NCBI RefSeq assembly: GCF_006491595.2
Contig: NZ_VEVQ02000004.1
Location: 1-64,000 of the forward strand
Length of the DNA: 64,000 bases
Source of the DNA: Flavobacterium jejuense
GTDB taxonomy: Bacteria; Bacteroidota; Bacteroidia; Flavobacteriales; Flavobacteriaceae
Direction: 5' to 3'
The position numbers and the translations under genes are program-made. This document shows positions 17,901 to 28,317 of the stretch, piece after piece (position 1 is the first letter of the stretch; every line of letters starts with the position of its first letter). Below the pieces are notes generated by a model, which was not told where the DNA came from, did not search any database, and was given only the letters and a program-made list of their open reading frames with translations.

Positions 17901-20628
17901 AATCTAGAAAATCATAAACGCCATCTTCATCACTATCCAATGGTACACTATTTTCTAATGCATCATGCATGCCATTCCCATTAGCATCTACCCAACCTGT
18001 TCCAAAAGTAGTTCCGTCATAATCTGTATCATAATTCAATAAGGTTACTTCTCTTATATTTAAAATACCATCATTATCATTATCTAAATCAAATAAATCA
18101 GCCACTCCGTCTCCATCTCTATCACATAATTTTTGTGTAATTTTAATATCATCAATAGCTAAATCATTTCCTAAACCTCCAGTTGCTTTATTGATAAGTT
18201 GTATTACAAAATCGGTTTCTGGAAAGGTGATACTCTGCGTTATTACTCTCCAAACTGATTCAGTACAGTTATCTAATGGATCCGTACTATCACATCGTGT
18301 AATAACTCCTGTATCATAAGAATAAAGAATGGTTTGCCTATCTAAAGACAGAAACTGTACCGTTAGTTCTGGTAAAATTCTACCAGAAGCTCTATCTAAA
18401 TTAATTACAGCAAATGACGATTCTATAGGTGCATTGGCTACAATTCCCCTCACTTCATATTCATAAAAAATACCAGGAGTATAAGAAGCGTTAAAAATAG
18501 CCATTCTTCCATTTGCATCTCCTGGAGTATGATCTTCTCCATTATACCAAGCCGCTTCTGCCCAATTAGCTAAATCTGGTCCTGTTGTAGAAATATCAGT
18601 TACTCCATCCCTATTAGATACCGAATAATGAACCGTATATTTCCCATCATCTAAATCAACAATATTATTACATTCATCTAAAGCTCTTGCAGTAGTACCG
18701 TCTTCATAACAATAAGTAGTAGTGACTCCAAAATTGACACCATTAATTCTTGTTCGTTCCGTTCCAGAACCAAAATTTTCATTTAAAAAAACCACATCAA
18801 CAGTATTTGAAAGGCTATTTTCTAAACACGATAATTGTTCTATACTATCTCTTATCCCATCATTATCATCATCAATGTCAATATTATTTGTTATTCCATC
18901 ACCATCTGTATCTGGATAAAAACTTACCCCTTCTCCAGTAATATCAAAAGTAAATGTGGGTTCGTCTGGATCATTACTATTTATTACTACACTAGCACTA
19001 TAATTCCCTATCGCTGCAGGGTCAAAACCTATTACAAAAGTAAAACTTCCTCCAGAAGGTATTATCGTATTTGCAGCAGGTTGAGAAAGTATGGAAAAAG
19101 AACTACTGGAACCTGGAACTAAACTTATAGGAAGACTCCCCAATTGTAAATCTTGACCTCCATTATTTCTTATTTGAAATTGTTTGGAAATGCTTCCCGA
19201 ACTTACATCCGCTAAACTAAAATTAGTATTATTTAGTAAAGATGTAACCGTGCCATTATTTACCAGTGAAATATTGTTTCCTAAGATTTTAATATCTTGA
19301 TTAGAAGATGGGTCTATTGCAATTGACACTTTATAATCTTCAAACTCCTCTGGTTGATTACCTGTATTTCCGCAAGGATTCCCTGAGGAAAAATACAAGC
19401 GAGAACCCACTCTCATTATTGTATTTCCAGAAAGTGCATTTGCAGGAATTGTTATATTTCTAATTGGAAAAGGGAAAGTTGCTTCTTCACCTCCAGTTCC
19501 ATTTGTTTCGTATACTTTTTCAGTATCAGTATCGAAAATTCCATCTTGATTAAAATCAATAAAAGCTGCCCAACCCGATCTATGATTTGCACTTGTTAAA
19601 GTAGTTGTATTACTTCCTATCGTAATCGATAACGGATAGTTGCCTGACAAATACAAATCTGCAGCTGGTAAATTGGTAAAATTAGCATAACCGCCCTCAT
19701 TTCCAGATGCATTATTAATTGATGTTGTTTGTCCGGTAAGCGAAACATTTGTAATGAATCTTGAATTTGCTGAATTACTAGAAGGAATGCAAGCACCTAA
19801 TGTTACATTAATGGAAACTGTACCAGTAAGACAATTAGCACCTGCATCACATAGCGTATAATTAAAACTATCAGTCCCTATAAAATCAGTAGCTGGTACA
19901 TATTGGAAAATTCCATCTGACATCTCTATTACAGATCCTCCATTTGCAGTTATTAGAGTAGATGAAGTAATTGAATAGTCGTCTCCATCTGAACCAAATG
20001 AAGTTCCTATATTATCATTTAAACTCACATTTATCTGATTATTAAAACCAGAACCACTGTTTTTAACAACATTTAAATCATCATTATTTACTATAGGAGT
20101 TGGTGAATTCACTACATTGATAGTATAATCCTCGGTCTCTCCGTAGTTGGTTGCATCAATTTTACAAACTGTAGGAACATAATAATTAACCATATTAATT
20201 CGCATCCGTTTATTACCTGTGGTAACATTTGATGGAATAGTAATCGTAACTGTTCTAGGAGAACTAACATTATCTGATAACAGGGCAACCTGCTCGTTTG
20301 CGTCATCAAAATCATTATCATCATTAAAATCAATCCAAATCCCAAATCCAGGTCTATGTCCAGAATTTGCTTTTGTAGCATGAATGGTTAACGTATAAGA
20401 TTGACCCATAGTCAAATCTGTCGGTGTTAAAGCAGTCAAATCTGAATAACTATTGGTCGCACTTACATAAGTTTGACTGTGATCTAAGGTGTTTAATTGT
20501 ACCCTATTGATGTATAATTGGGAAGGATTGTTAAAAGAAGGTGTACAATATTGTGCGTGTATTTTACTAAAGAAAAAAGTAAAATAAATAACGACACACA
20601 ACATACGTAGTGTAGTAGTTTTTTTCAT
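14992..20628 (-). CDS. Large T9SS-secreted surface protein (GEVED, TSP3, LamG-like)
   Basis: This 1878-residue protein begins with a signal peptide ending near HAQYC. Domains in order: GEVED (about 90-175, IDFNDDNDFDDANEQ ... YGETEDYTINV); a cadherin-like piece (180-285); a second GEVED (290-440); a choice-of-anchor D Ig-like domain (445-560); thrombospondin-3-type DxDxDG calcium repeats (566-600 and 835-1050); a LamG/concanavalin-type domain (about 1050-1205); and a T9SS type A sorting domain (about 1800-1878, ending YIINLKAKERTIIKKIIIQ). It should be exported by T9SS and bound to the surface as an adhesin-like or carbohydrate-binding protein; the ligand is unknown. It is monocistronic. Confidence 0.9.
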   Translation of the reverse strand: MKKTTTLRMLCVVIYFTFFFSKIHAQYCTPSFNNPSQLYINRVQLNTLDHSQTYVSATNSYSDLTALTPTDLTMGQSYTLTIHATKANSGHRPGFGIWIDFNDDNDFDDANEQVALLSDNVSSPRTVTITIPSNVTTGNKRMRINMVNYYVPTVCKIDATNYGETEDYTINVVNSPTPIVNNDDLNVVKNSGSGFNNQINVSLNDNIGTSFGSDGDDYSITSSTLITANGGSVIEMSDGIFQYVPATDFIGTDSFNYTLCDAGANCLTGTVSINVTLGACIPSSNSANSRFITNVSLTGQTTSINNASGNEGGYANFTNLPAADLYLSGNYPLSITIGSNTTTLTSANHRSGWAAFIDFNQDGIFDTDTEKVYETNGTGGEEATFPFPIRNITIPANALSGNTIMRVGSRLYFSSGNPCGNTGNQPEEFEDYKVSIAIDPSSNQDIKILGNNISLVNNGTVTSLLNNTNFSLADVSSGSISKQFQIRNNGGQDLQLGSLPISLVPGSSSSFSILSQPAANTIIPSGGSFTFVIGFDPAAIGNYSASVVINSNDPDEPTFTFDITGEGVSFYPDTDGDGITNNIDIDDDNDGIRDSIEQLSCLENSLSNTVDVVFLNENFGSGTERTRINGVNFGVTTTYCYEDGTTARALDECNNIVDLDDGKYTVHYSVSNRDGVTDISTTGPDLANWAEAAWYNGEDHTPGDANGRMAIFNASYTPGIFYEYEVRGIVANAPIESSFAVINLDRASGRILPELTVQFLSLDRQTILYSYDTGVITRCDSTDPLDNCTESVWRVITQSITFPETDFVIQLINKATGGLGNDLAIDDIKITQKLCDRDGDGVADLFDLDNDNDGILNIREVTLLNYDTDYDGTTFGTGWVDANGNGMHDALENSVPLDSDEDGVYDFLDLDSDNDGVFDVLENDGYGDLDVNGDGLGDGSDANIEGILNDGLDNDGILNLIDTNDDDENENDFGTNSYADPIDSDNDGIPDYLDAYNDVTGQYDITTTIFTDLDTNNDGIIDGSTDNDFDGLLFDFDTNDAQFGSPRDLSDKYDLYFDGRNDYVEEDADIILGLQQATLMSWIKIDDTMVGNGVVVGQENFYLQITATKQFGVVLNGSNISLTGGSNILSTNKWVHIAAVFDGLNSEVKLYVNGELKNTVAAPGVINNNSNTIFRIGSLPTVTNGNYFKGQLDEVRVFNVALTENQLQKMVYQELDNSNFSRGAVIPIDISGLSSSSLLRYYRMDSYKDDILDNLVTPEIDEVSGAKIYNVKHIFQQTAPLPYETSADGNWSNENIWKYSEVWNTDLSNSSCAIVHIKNNVLINSNIKGLGLIVDNGTTLKTLSDIEVNNSWYLKLDGKLDLQNESQLVQTSESILDVTSEGSLERDQQGTADNFTYNYFSSPVMPVNTSINNGTYTIQEVLRDGTNPNEPTTITFQPLYTAADGVPTSPITLSTYWMWKFTNLPGLYANWIHVRHNGNLNSGEGFTMKGPNTGDILDEQNYVFEGKPNNGDIDLPITANNIYLVGNPYPSALSAKQFILDNPDITGTLKFWEHWGGGSHILEEYQGGYALFNLSGAVVNASYGVNDPLVGTGGTPTKLPRLCIPVAQGFFVEAINDGMVHFNNGQREFVTEASGNSIFVRNGSNTIVANQSSSDERMKIRLGYNSSGGIHRQLLVTVDENTTFDYDNRYDGKNIDTLFDDLNWRIDQENYIIQGVPSIDPSVVLPLEVKTRDTGIATFSIEDLENIPNDKEIYLKDNLLGIIHDIKASNYTTTVNTGIDDNRFELVFQNTSLSNDSFLIEGISLFFNIESQLLQINNSDNKLLEKIKLFNVIGQEVFQKELNSNENSIKIPIHVAKGVYIINLKAKERTIIKKIIIQ

Positions 20629-20655
20629 GTATTAGTAGTTTAGTTGGTTGTTGAC

Positions 20656-20708
20656 TTATTGATGATTTTATAATTACTTAATCATCAATAATATAAGCCT
20701 CAAATATA
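20656..20708 (-). promoter_or_regulatory. Promoter -7 and leader hairpin of the surface-protein gene
   Basis: TATATTTG (minus strand, 20701-20708) is a Bacteroidota -7 element. Between it and the start codon a perfect 12-bp stem TTATTGATGATT (20656-20667) / AATCATCAATAA (20680-20691) would form in the mRNA leader. The rest of the gap 20629-20965 is AT-rich and I see nothing else in it. Confidence 0.45.
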
Positions 20709-20965
20709 AATAAAAAATTAACATATATATTTATTTTATCGTAAAAAAATGCATTATAACGACAAAAAAAACACTGTTATCCTTTTTTTAACACTAAAAT
20801 TATAAACAATCTTCTATTAAATTAACAATATTAATCCGCTATTCTAAATATGAATAATTTCATTATAAAATATTGTTTGATGGGAGGTTTTCAATGCAAA
20901 GTCAATATTGCTCAGAAGATTGTCCTTTATTAAGAAAACTATAGAGTAAGTTAAAATTCTACATC

Positions 20966-21679
20966 TTAATTGAAGACTTCTTTTAAAACTTGAAGAGAAG
21001 AAGGAGTCTTAAAACGTTCAATATTATACTTATAATAATCTAATACAATTTTTAACAATTGTTGTCTTTGGATTACTGAAAAAACTTTTTGATTATCTTC
21101 AAATTTAAGCCTCAATAATCTTTTTAAAAGCTCAGATTCTTCAATCGTTAAGGAGTTTAATGATTGAGTCTCAGAAAAAACACCTTCACTAATATTAAAA
21201 TATTTTTTATCAGATAGGTTTTCTTGAGGGTAAAAACCAAGGTATTTAGTAAGTTGTAATAACAAAACTAAATGGAAATTAAACATTTCTTCTTGAGTAT
21301 CGAACCATTGTAAAGCACTCTCTAAATAATCAAATAACTGTTCGTCTTTACCTTCTTCTTTAATGATATTGTGAAGTATTTCAGATAAAAAAAGCACTAT
21401 AGACGATTTAATAATATCAAGATATATACTATGATAAGGATAATATATTTTAACCTCCTTTATTCGTTGTAAATTATTCTTATTATTATGATAAGCCTCA
21501 ATCTCTATTTGATTTAAGGGTTGAAAAAAAACTTTTTTCTGCTTATTATTTTTCCCTGTAAAAGCATTATGTATAAAATAAGTTTGAATCCCATTTACTC
21601 TGGTCAAGCATTTAACAATTAGACTTTTCTCATTATATTTTAATGTAGAAATTACAATTGCTTTTGTTTTTACTAACAT
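20966..21679 (-). CDS. recO: DNA repair protein RecO
   Basis: A 237-residue protein of normal RecO length. It has the N-terminal OB-fold start typical of the family (MLVKTKAIVISTLKYNEKS, then a strand with IQTYFIHNAF) and an all-helical C-terminal half. RecO loads RecA onto SSB-coated DNA with RecR in the RecF pathway. The zinc-binding cysteines found in many RecO proteins are absent, as is common in Bacteroidota. The gene starts in the stop codon of porZ (TAATG, 1-nt overlap), so the two are translationally coupled. Confidence 0.88.
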   Translation of the reverse strand: MLVKTKAIVISTLKYNEKSLIVKCLTRVNGIQTYFIHNAFTGKNNKQKKVFFQPLNQIEIEAYHNNKNNLQRIKEVKIYYPYHSIYLDIIKSSIVLFLSEILHNIIKEEGKDEQLFDYLESALQWFDTQEEMFNFHLVLLLQLTKYLGFYPQENLSDKKYFNISEGVFSETQSLNSLTIEESELLKRLLRLKFEDNQKVFSVIQRQQLLKIVLDYYKYNIERFKTPSSLQVLKEVFN

Positions 21680-23958
21680 TACCTAACAATCATTATTTTT
21701 TTTACTGTTGAGTCTAATCCATCTTGAGAAGCAACAAAAACCATATAGACTCCAGAAGCTACTTTGTAACTACCAAAAGCAGATGTATCCCACTCTATTG
21801 TACCTCCTTCTGAAGTTGTTTCAAAAACTAAATTACCTTCAATATCTGTAATTTTCACATTTGCTTTATCAGTAAGCCCTGCAATTTTTACTGTTCCAAA
21901 AAACTCAGGCCTAACAGGGTTTGGATACACATAAACATTTGCCAGATTATCACTTGATTTAGTTGAAATTCCTAAAAAAGAAACTAATCCTTTATCTGTA
22001 GCAAAAAACACTTCACCAGTTAAATCATCTATTTCAATATCATTAACAGTATTACTTGGCAGAGGAGAATTGTCTTTAGTAAATCTATAGATTGTTTCTT
22101 GACCGTTTGAAGAAACTAAGAAAACACCTGCATCAGCAATAGAAACCCATTTTCTATTGGCTCCGTCTACTTTAATATCGAGTATACTTTGTTGGAAAAA
22201 TAATTCTTGAGCTAAATCGCCTTCTTGAATTATTATTGCAGTAGTTGACAATTCATTTTCAGAAATAAATCGATCTACACTACTTAAGATCCTCAAGCCT
22301 TTAGCAGTTCCAACCCAAAGCTGATTTCTATTATCTATTGCCACACAATTAACAACGCGATTTGGAAGATTCCCATTTTCTAAATTTATTACAATAAATT
22401 TATTATTTAATTGATCATTAAAAGCAATAATACCTTCATTAAAGGCCGGAATCCATTTTGTGTTATTTTTATCGATGGCCATTGGACCATATCTCCCTTC
22501 TATAAATGTTGGTGATATACCATTTAAACTATACGACTGCCATTGTCCATTAGTTCTTAAAACCTTTATAGCTTTTTCTACAAAAGCATTAGTAACCCAC
22601 AAATTATTATCTTTATCAAAAGTTGGACTATTAATTCTAACTGAAAGATCAGAATCACCGCCTGGTGGAATTCCTTCTAGTCCATTTGAACCTGTATTAG
22701 TATTGTCAAAAAGAGAAATATCATTCCCTTGTATTTTTAATAAACCAGAAAAATAGGAAGAAGCATAAATCTGATTTGAATTATTAGGATTAATTACAAT
22801 ATCACAAATTGATTTTGCTTCATAAAGATCCTCATAAAGTAAATTTTCCCAACCATTATTTCTAGAAAAATTACTTATTGGCAACTCATCTAAAGGATAA
22901 GGACTATAATCTTCACTATAGGATCCATAAACAACCCATAATTTATTAGGTGCCTTTTTAACTCTAAAAACATTATTTCTAAATGGTCCGTCTGGTGAAA
23001 TATTTTCAAAAACCAAAGGATTCGAGATAGTAGTTGAAAAAAGTCCGTTTTTTTCTGTACCAATAAAAAGTTGATTATTCACTACATTAGCTGCCGAAAA
23101 ATTAACATCAAAATTTGGAATATTTGTAATATGAACCAACTGATTAAACTGATTATCTAACACAAACACATTATTTTGAGTAGTCACAATTAGCTCATTA
23201 CCATTGGTTTTAATTTTTTTACCAAACTGATTCTGATTTAAGATTGGTTGAAAAAAGCCATTAAACCGATAAGTATTACCATCCGTGTTCATAGCCACAA
23301 TTTGATTATTTAAGGTAACTATACCTAACCAATAACCCGCATCAAAAGTTTGCCATTGACTATAATCATATAAAAAAGGGTTTATTAAACTTCCTTTTCT
23401 AATTCCGCTTTGCCTAGTAACAGCATAAATTTCATCGTTCAATACTGTGGTCTGAAGAACCTCTACTTCTTCTCCGGAAGTTCCAATAAAATAAGTAATA
23501 ACAAATTCTGAAGTAGAAAGATCTAAAACAGAGATTCCATAATCTGTAGCTATATACAATTTACCATTATATTCATATAAATCATTAATTTTCTTTTTGT
23601 TAGGAGCAACAGGAACTTCTTCTATAATATCTACTTTAGTAAAAACACTTCCATCATCATTTGCTATTAAAAGCAAACCATCTTTATTCCCTGCAATTGT
23701 TTTTTTAAAGTTTTCAGAATAATGAATTGCAGTAATGGTAGTAGGCTTAAAACCATTTATTGAATTCAAAATCACTAAATCTTGTTGATTAGTACTCTTA
23801 TAAAAAACACAATTTTCAGTTGCAGCATAAACTGAAGTAGTAGATGTTTCCACATCAATAATTTCATTATAAGAAAAATAACCTTTCCAAAGTAAGTTGC
23901 CTTGTGAAACAATAATTTGACTAATAAATAATAAAAAAAGAAAAAATTTAAATTTCAT
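21679..23958 (-). CDS. porZ: PorZ-like type IX secretion two-component beta-propeller protein
   Basis: A 759-residue protein with a signal peptide (MKFKFFLFLLFISQIIVSQG), then an early PorZ-type segment (LLWKGYFSYNEIIDV and VYAATENCVFYKS) and many Y-W/D propeller blades (for example LYIATDYGISVLDL, LWVGTAKGLRIL, VFFATDKGLVSFLG), and a C-terminal T9SS-type sorting domain (about 670-759, VYVYPNPV ... MIVR). PorZ is part of the surface attachment complex that delivers anionic LPS to the T9SS sortase PorU. Placement directly before recO matches the flavobacterial arrangement. Confidence 0.85.
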   Translation of the reverse strand: MKFKFFLFLLFISQIIVSQGNLLWKGYFSYNEIIDVETSTTSVYAATENCVFYKSTNQQDLVILNSINGFKPTTITAIHYSENFKKTIAGNKDGLLLIANDDGSVFTKVDIIEEVPVAPNKKKINDLYEYNGKLYIATDYGISVLDLSTSEFVITYFIGTSGEEVEVLQTTVLNDEIYAVTRQSGIRKGSLINPFLYDYSQWQTFDAGYWLGIVTLNNQIVAMNTDGNTYRFNGFFQPILNQNQFGKKIKTNGNELIVTTQNNVFVLDNQFNQLVHITNIPNFDVNFSAANVVNNQLFIGTEKNGLFSTTISNPLVFENISPDGPFRNNVFRVKKAPNKLWVVYGSYSEDYSPYPLDELPISNFSRNNGWENLLYEDLYEAKSICDIVINPNNSNQIYASSYFSGLLKIQGNDISLFDNTNTGSNGLEGIPPGGDSDLSVRINSPTFDKDNNLWVTNAFVEKAIKVLRTNGQWQSYSLNGISPTFIEGRYGPMAIDKNNTKWIPAFNEGIIAFNDQLNNKFIVINLENGNLPNRVVNCVAIDNRNQLWVGTAKGLRILSSVDRFISENELSTTAIIIQEGDLAQELFFQQSILDIKVDGANRKWVSIADAGVFLVSSNGQETIYRFTKDNSPLPSNTVNDIEIDDLTGEVFFATDKGLVSFLGISTKSSDNLANVYVYPNPVRPEFFGTVKIAGLTDKANVKITDIEGNLVFETTSEGGTIEWDTSAFGSYKVASGVYMVFVASQDGLDSTVKKIMIVR

Positions 23959-24023
23959 TATTATAATTTTTACAAATATACTATAAACGCTGAATATAAA
24001 CTTTAGGTATAAGTTTTACAAAT

Positions 24024-24058
24024 AAAAAAGGCTCACAAAAAATTGTAAGCCTTTTTTT
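24024..24058. terminator. Terminator after gdhA
   Basis: AAAAAAGGCT-CACAA pairs with TTGT-AAGCCTTTTTTT (one mismatch). It lies after gdhA (minus strand) and before the porZ promoter region and has T-runs on both strands. Confidence 0.7.
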
Positions 24059-24074
24059 ATTTTAAAAAAAAGTA

Positions 24075-25445
<1,371 letters not shown>

Positions 25446-25467
25446 TTAGTTTACGTTTTCATTTTAA

Positions 25468-25499
25468 GAAAACGTTTTCGTAACTGCGGTGCAAATATA
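25468..25499 (-). promoter_or_regulatory. gdhA promoter -7 with LacI-type palindrome
   Basis: TATATTTG (minus strand, 25492-25499) is a good -7 element. Twelve bases downstream is the perfect palindrome GAAAACGTTTTC (25468-25479), a form typical of LacI/GalR-family operators. Its place just after the transcription start fits repression; the regulator is unknown. The divergent outer-membrane protein gene has its own -7 (TATATTTG, 25615-25622). Confidence 0.45.
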
Positions 25500-25645
25500 C
25501 ATTTTATTAAATGATGTAGTATTTAAATTTTCTTAAAAAACATTTTCGAAAGTGCTTTTTAAGAAAATTTTATCTAAAAAAAAGAAAAAAATTTTTACCT
25601 GAGTTTAGTTTTTATATATTTGTCTATAAATGTAATTCTTTAAAG

Positions 25646-26428
25646 ATGCCTAAAATAATAAAAAACCTACTGTTTTTAACTGTTTTTATACCATTTTATG
25701 GAAACTCACAGTTAGGATTTTCTCACGAGATTGGAGCTTTTGTTGGTGGTGTTGCCTTTCAATCCGATTTTGGAGTTAGACATGACTTTGATACGAACAA
25801 AGGAAATACAGGATTTGCTCTTGGTATAGTTCACTACCTTAATTTTGCTTACAGAGCAGAGTGTAACTGTTACACACCTGACAGCTATTTTAATGATCAC
25901 TTTAAACTTCGCTCAGAATTATCCTTTAACAGTACAAAATTAGAACATTTTGGAGAATTCGCAGAAAAAAATTCTTTCCTTGGACAACAATTAAGAGCAA
26001 TGAAAGGAGAAGCTAAAGTAACAGACATTGGAATGCAATTAGAATATTACCCATGGAGTGTTAGAGAATTTACCGGAAGTCGTTCTGGTGCTTGGGCTCC
26101 ATTTGTTGGCTTAGGAGCACATTTTTCTTTTTTTAGAAATGATACTTATTCTGAGCTTGGCCCTTTGGGTACACTTGCAACAACATATCCAGATTATTTG
26201 CCAGATGGTTATTCTTCAGAGGGAGGAAACACTTTTTCAGTTGTATCAAGTGTAGGTACTCGATATAAATTAACTGAACTTTCAGATTTATTTGTGGAAT
26301 TAAGATGGCAATATTACTTTTCGGATTGGGTTGATGGATTAAGAAAAAACCCAGATCTTTATAAAGAAAATAAAGCTAATGACTGGAATCTTTGGTTAAA
26401 TTTTGGTTATATCTATTACTTAGATTAA
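25646..26428 (+). CDS. THC0290_0291-family outer-membrane beta-barrel protein
   Basis: A 260-residue protein with a signal peptide (through YGNSQ) and alternating aromatic/hydrophobic strands typical of a small outer-membrane barrel (GFSHEIGAFVGGVAF, WAPFVGLGAHFSFF, DWNLWLNFGYIYYLD). It ends in an aromatic strand. The pattern, including RAECNCYTPDSYFNDHFKLR, matches the flavobacterial THC0290_0291 family of unknown role. It is alone, divergent from gdhA. Confidence 0.75.
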   Translation: MPKIIKNLLFLTVFIPFYGNSQLGFSHEIGAFVGGVAFQSDFGVRHDFDTNKGNTGFALGIVHYLNFAYRAECNCYTPDSYFNDHFKLRSELSFNSTKLEHFGEFAEKNSFLGQQLRAMKGEAKVTDIGMQLEYYPWSVREFTGSRSGAWAPFVGLGAHFSFFRNDTYSELGPLGTLATTYPDYLPDGYSSEGGNTFSVVSSVGTRYKLTELSDLFVELRWQYYFSDWVDGLRKNPDLYKENKANDWNLWLNFGYIYYLD

Positions 26429-26448
26429 TAAAGAATAATACTATATAT

Positions 26449-26486
26449 AAAAATGCCTTGAAACTAACTTTTTTCAAGGCATTTTT
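26449..26486. terminator. Bidirectional terminator
   Basis: AAAAATGCCTTGAAA (26449-26463) pairs with TTTCAAGGCATTTTT (about 26472-26486). It lies between the convergent outer-membrane gene and the cystathionine synthase gene, with A- and T-runs on either side. Confidence 0.75.
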
Positions 26487-26508
26487 ATTTTCATCAGGTA
26501 AAGAAAAA

Positions 26509-27654
26509 TTATTTCAACGCTTGTTCTAAATCTGCTATCAAATCATCAATATCTTCAACACCTACACTTAATCGAACCAAATCATCTGTTATACCTATTT
26601 CAACTCTTTTATCTACCGGAACAGACGCATGTGTCATAGTTGCTGGATGATTAGCTAAAGACTCCACTCCCCCTAAAGATTCTGCTAAGGTGAATACTTT
26701 TACTTTTTCTAAAAACTTAACTGCATCTTCTTTTTTAGCAGAATTAAAAGTAAAAGTTACCATTCCTCCAAAACCACATATCATTTGCTTTTTAGCAATA
26801 TCATAACTTGGATGACTTTCTAAACCTGGATAATAAACTCTTTTCACAGCAGTATGCTTTGTTAAAAAATCAGCTACTTTTATTCCGTTTTCACAATGAC
26901 GTTGCATTCTTAAATGCAATGTTTTTATACCTCTTAACACTAAATAACTATCCATTGGACCTAATATTGCTCCTGTAGCAAACTGTGCAAAGTGCAATTT
27001 TTCGCCCAACTCTTTTTCTTTAACCACTAAAGCTCCAGCAATAACATCAGAGTGTCCTCCTAAATATTTTGTAGCGGAATGCATCACAATATCTGCGCCT
27101 AGATCTAATGGTTTTTGTAAATATGGAGTTGCAAAAGTATTATCAACTGCTAACATTACATTTTTCTTTTTAGAGATCTCCGCTATTTCAGCAATATCAG
27201 CTAATTTCATTAAAGGGTTAGTTGGAGTTTCCAACCAAATCAACTTGGTATTTGAGTTAATTAATGATTCCATTTTTTTTAAATCAGTCATATCAACATA
27301 ATGAAATTTGATTCCAAAATCTTCATAAACCCTAGTAAACATTCTATATGTTCCTCCATACAAATCATCAGTAGCAATTACTTCATCGCCTGGTTTTAAA
27401 ATTTTCATTACTGCATCTGTCGCTGCCAATCCAGAAGCAAAAGCTAAACCTCTAACTCCATTTTCAATACTAGCCAGTGATTCTTCTAAAGCTGATCTTG
27501 TAGGATTTGCTGCTCTACTGTATTCGTAAACTCCTATAGGTTTACCTGGAGAAGTTTGTGCAAATGTTGACGTTTGAAATACAGGTGGCATAACTGCTCC
27601 TGTTGTTTTTTCATTATGTTGCCCACCGTGAATGGTTTTGGTATTGAATTTCAT
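26509..27654 (-). CDS. Cystathionine gamma-synthase-like PLP enzyme
   Basis: A 381-residue Cys/Met-metabolism PLP enzyme. The PLP lysine lies in SATKYLGGHSD (about 193-203, Lys near 196), with an upstream LYGGTYRMF loop (about 98-106) and the substrate loop with ESLGGVESLANHPATMTH. The family includes cystathionine gamma-synthase, gamma-lyase and O-acetylhomoserine sulfhydrylase; the sequence start and length fit MetB-type synthase or lyase, and these cannot be separated by eye. It follows a DinB-family gene by 31 bp on the same strand, so the two are probably co-transcribed. Confidence 0.85.
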   Translation of the reverse strand: MKFNTKTIHGGQHNEKTTGAVMPPVFQTSTFAQTSPGKPIGVYEYSRAANPTRSALEESLASIENGVRGLAFASGLAATDAVMKILKPGDEVIATDDLYGGTYRMFTRVYEDFGIKFHYVDMTDLKKMESLINSNTKLIWLETPTNPLMKLADIAEIAEISKKKNVMLAVDNTFATPYLQKPLDLGADIVMHSATKYLGGHSDVIAGALVVKEKELGEKLHFAQFATGAILGPMDSYLVLRGIKTLHLRMQRHCENGIKVADFLTKHTAVKRVYYPGLESHPSYDIAKKQMICGFGGMVTFTFNSAKKEDAVKFLEKVKVFTLAESLGGVESLANHPATMTHASVPVDKRVEIGITDDLVRLSVGVEDIDDLIADLEQALK

Positions 27655-27685
27655 TTATTGTGATTTTTACAAGAAGATAAAACAA

Positions 27686-28144
27686 TTATACAAATTTTCT
27701 AATTTGAAGTATTATTCCCAAATGAATTCCTTCATGAAAATTATTAAACTCAGCCGCTTGTAATGCATTTTGCATAGTAAAACCAGTACTTTTAGTGGTA
27801 TATTCATGGAAATTTACAAAAATATCTTTTGAAAAATCTTCTCCTATTTTTTGGACAGAAGAAAACAAAATACTTTTGATATAATCTACTTCTTCTTGAG
27901 AGGTTTTCCCTGTTGGAATAGTTCCGTTTCTATACGTATTTATAAACTCATCCGAAACGTGCATTGGCAAGCCTGACAATTTATAAATTAAAGTCTGTTG
28001 AGTAGCAACACAATGTGCAATATTCCATATAATATTATTACTAAATCCTTTTGGAATGGTGTTTAATTGCTCTAAAGTGTACTTTTCTATAAAATTCAGA
28101 AATTGATTTCTCACATTTGTTGTGATGCTGAAGATGGTTTCCAT
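27686..28144 (-). CDS. DinB-family four-helix protein
   Basis: I start at 28144 (152 residues, METIFSITTNVRNQF); the in-frame ATG at 28219 would add a hydrophobic tail not typical of the family. The helices carry the three histidines that bind metal in DinB/YfiT proteins: NIAHCVATQQ (about 47-56), a mid-protein His and NFHEGIHLGII near the C-terminus. Such proteins are often thiol-dependent transferases; the substrate is unknown. It precedes the cystathionine synthase in a likely two-gene operon, which suggests a sulfur or thiol link. Confidence 0.78.
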   Translation of the reverse strand: METIFSITTNVRNQFLNFIEKYTLEQLNTIPKGFSNNIIWNIAHCVATQQTLIYKLSGLPMHVSDEFINTYRNGTIPTGKTSQEEVDYIKSILFSSVQKIGEDFSKDIFVNFHEYTTKSTGFTMQNALQAAEFNNFHEGIHLGIILQIRKFV

Positions 28145-28317
28145 GTTTATATTTTTCTTACGAATATACTTAATTTTTAGAGGCAAAAAAACGAATACGT
28201 CAACAATTAAAACATGCAAACTCTCCTTATTATTGATTTAACTATATTTTAACTAAAAAGGGTTTCATTAGAATTTTTTGTGCTTTAAATTAGTAGCTAA
28301 TTAAATTTCTTTTAATT

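Noticed and set aside
17802..19122. Several His-rich + strand frames
   Set aside because: They are antisense to the Asp/Asn-rich thrombospondin-3 and neighbouring parts of the surface protein; GAT codons read backwards as ATC/CAT-type codons give His and Ile runs. No start context or family match.
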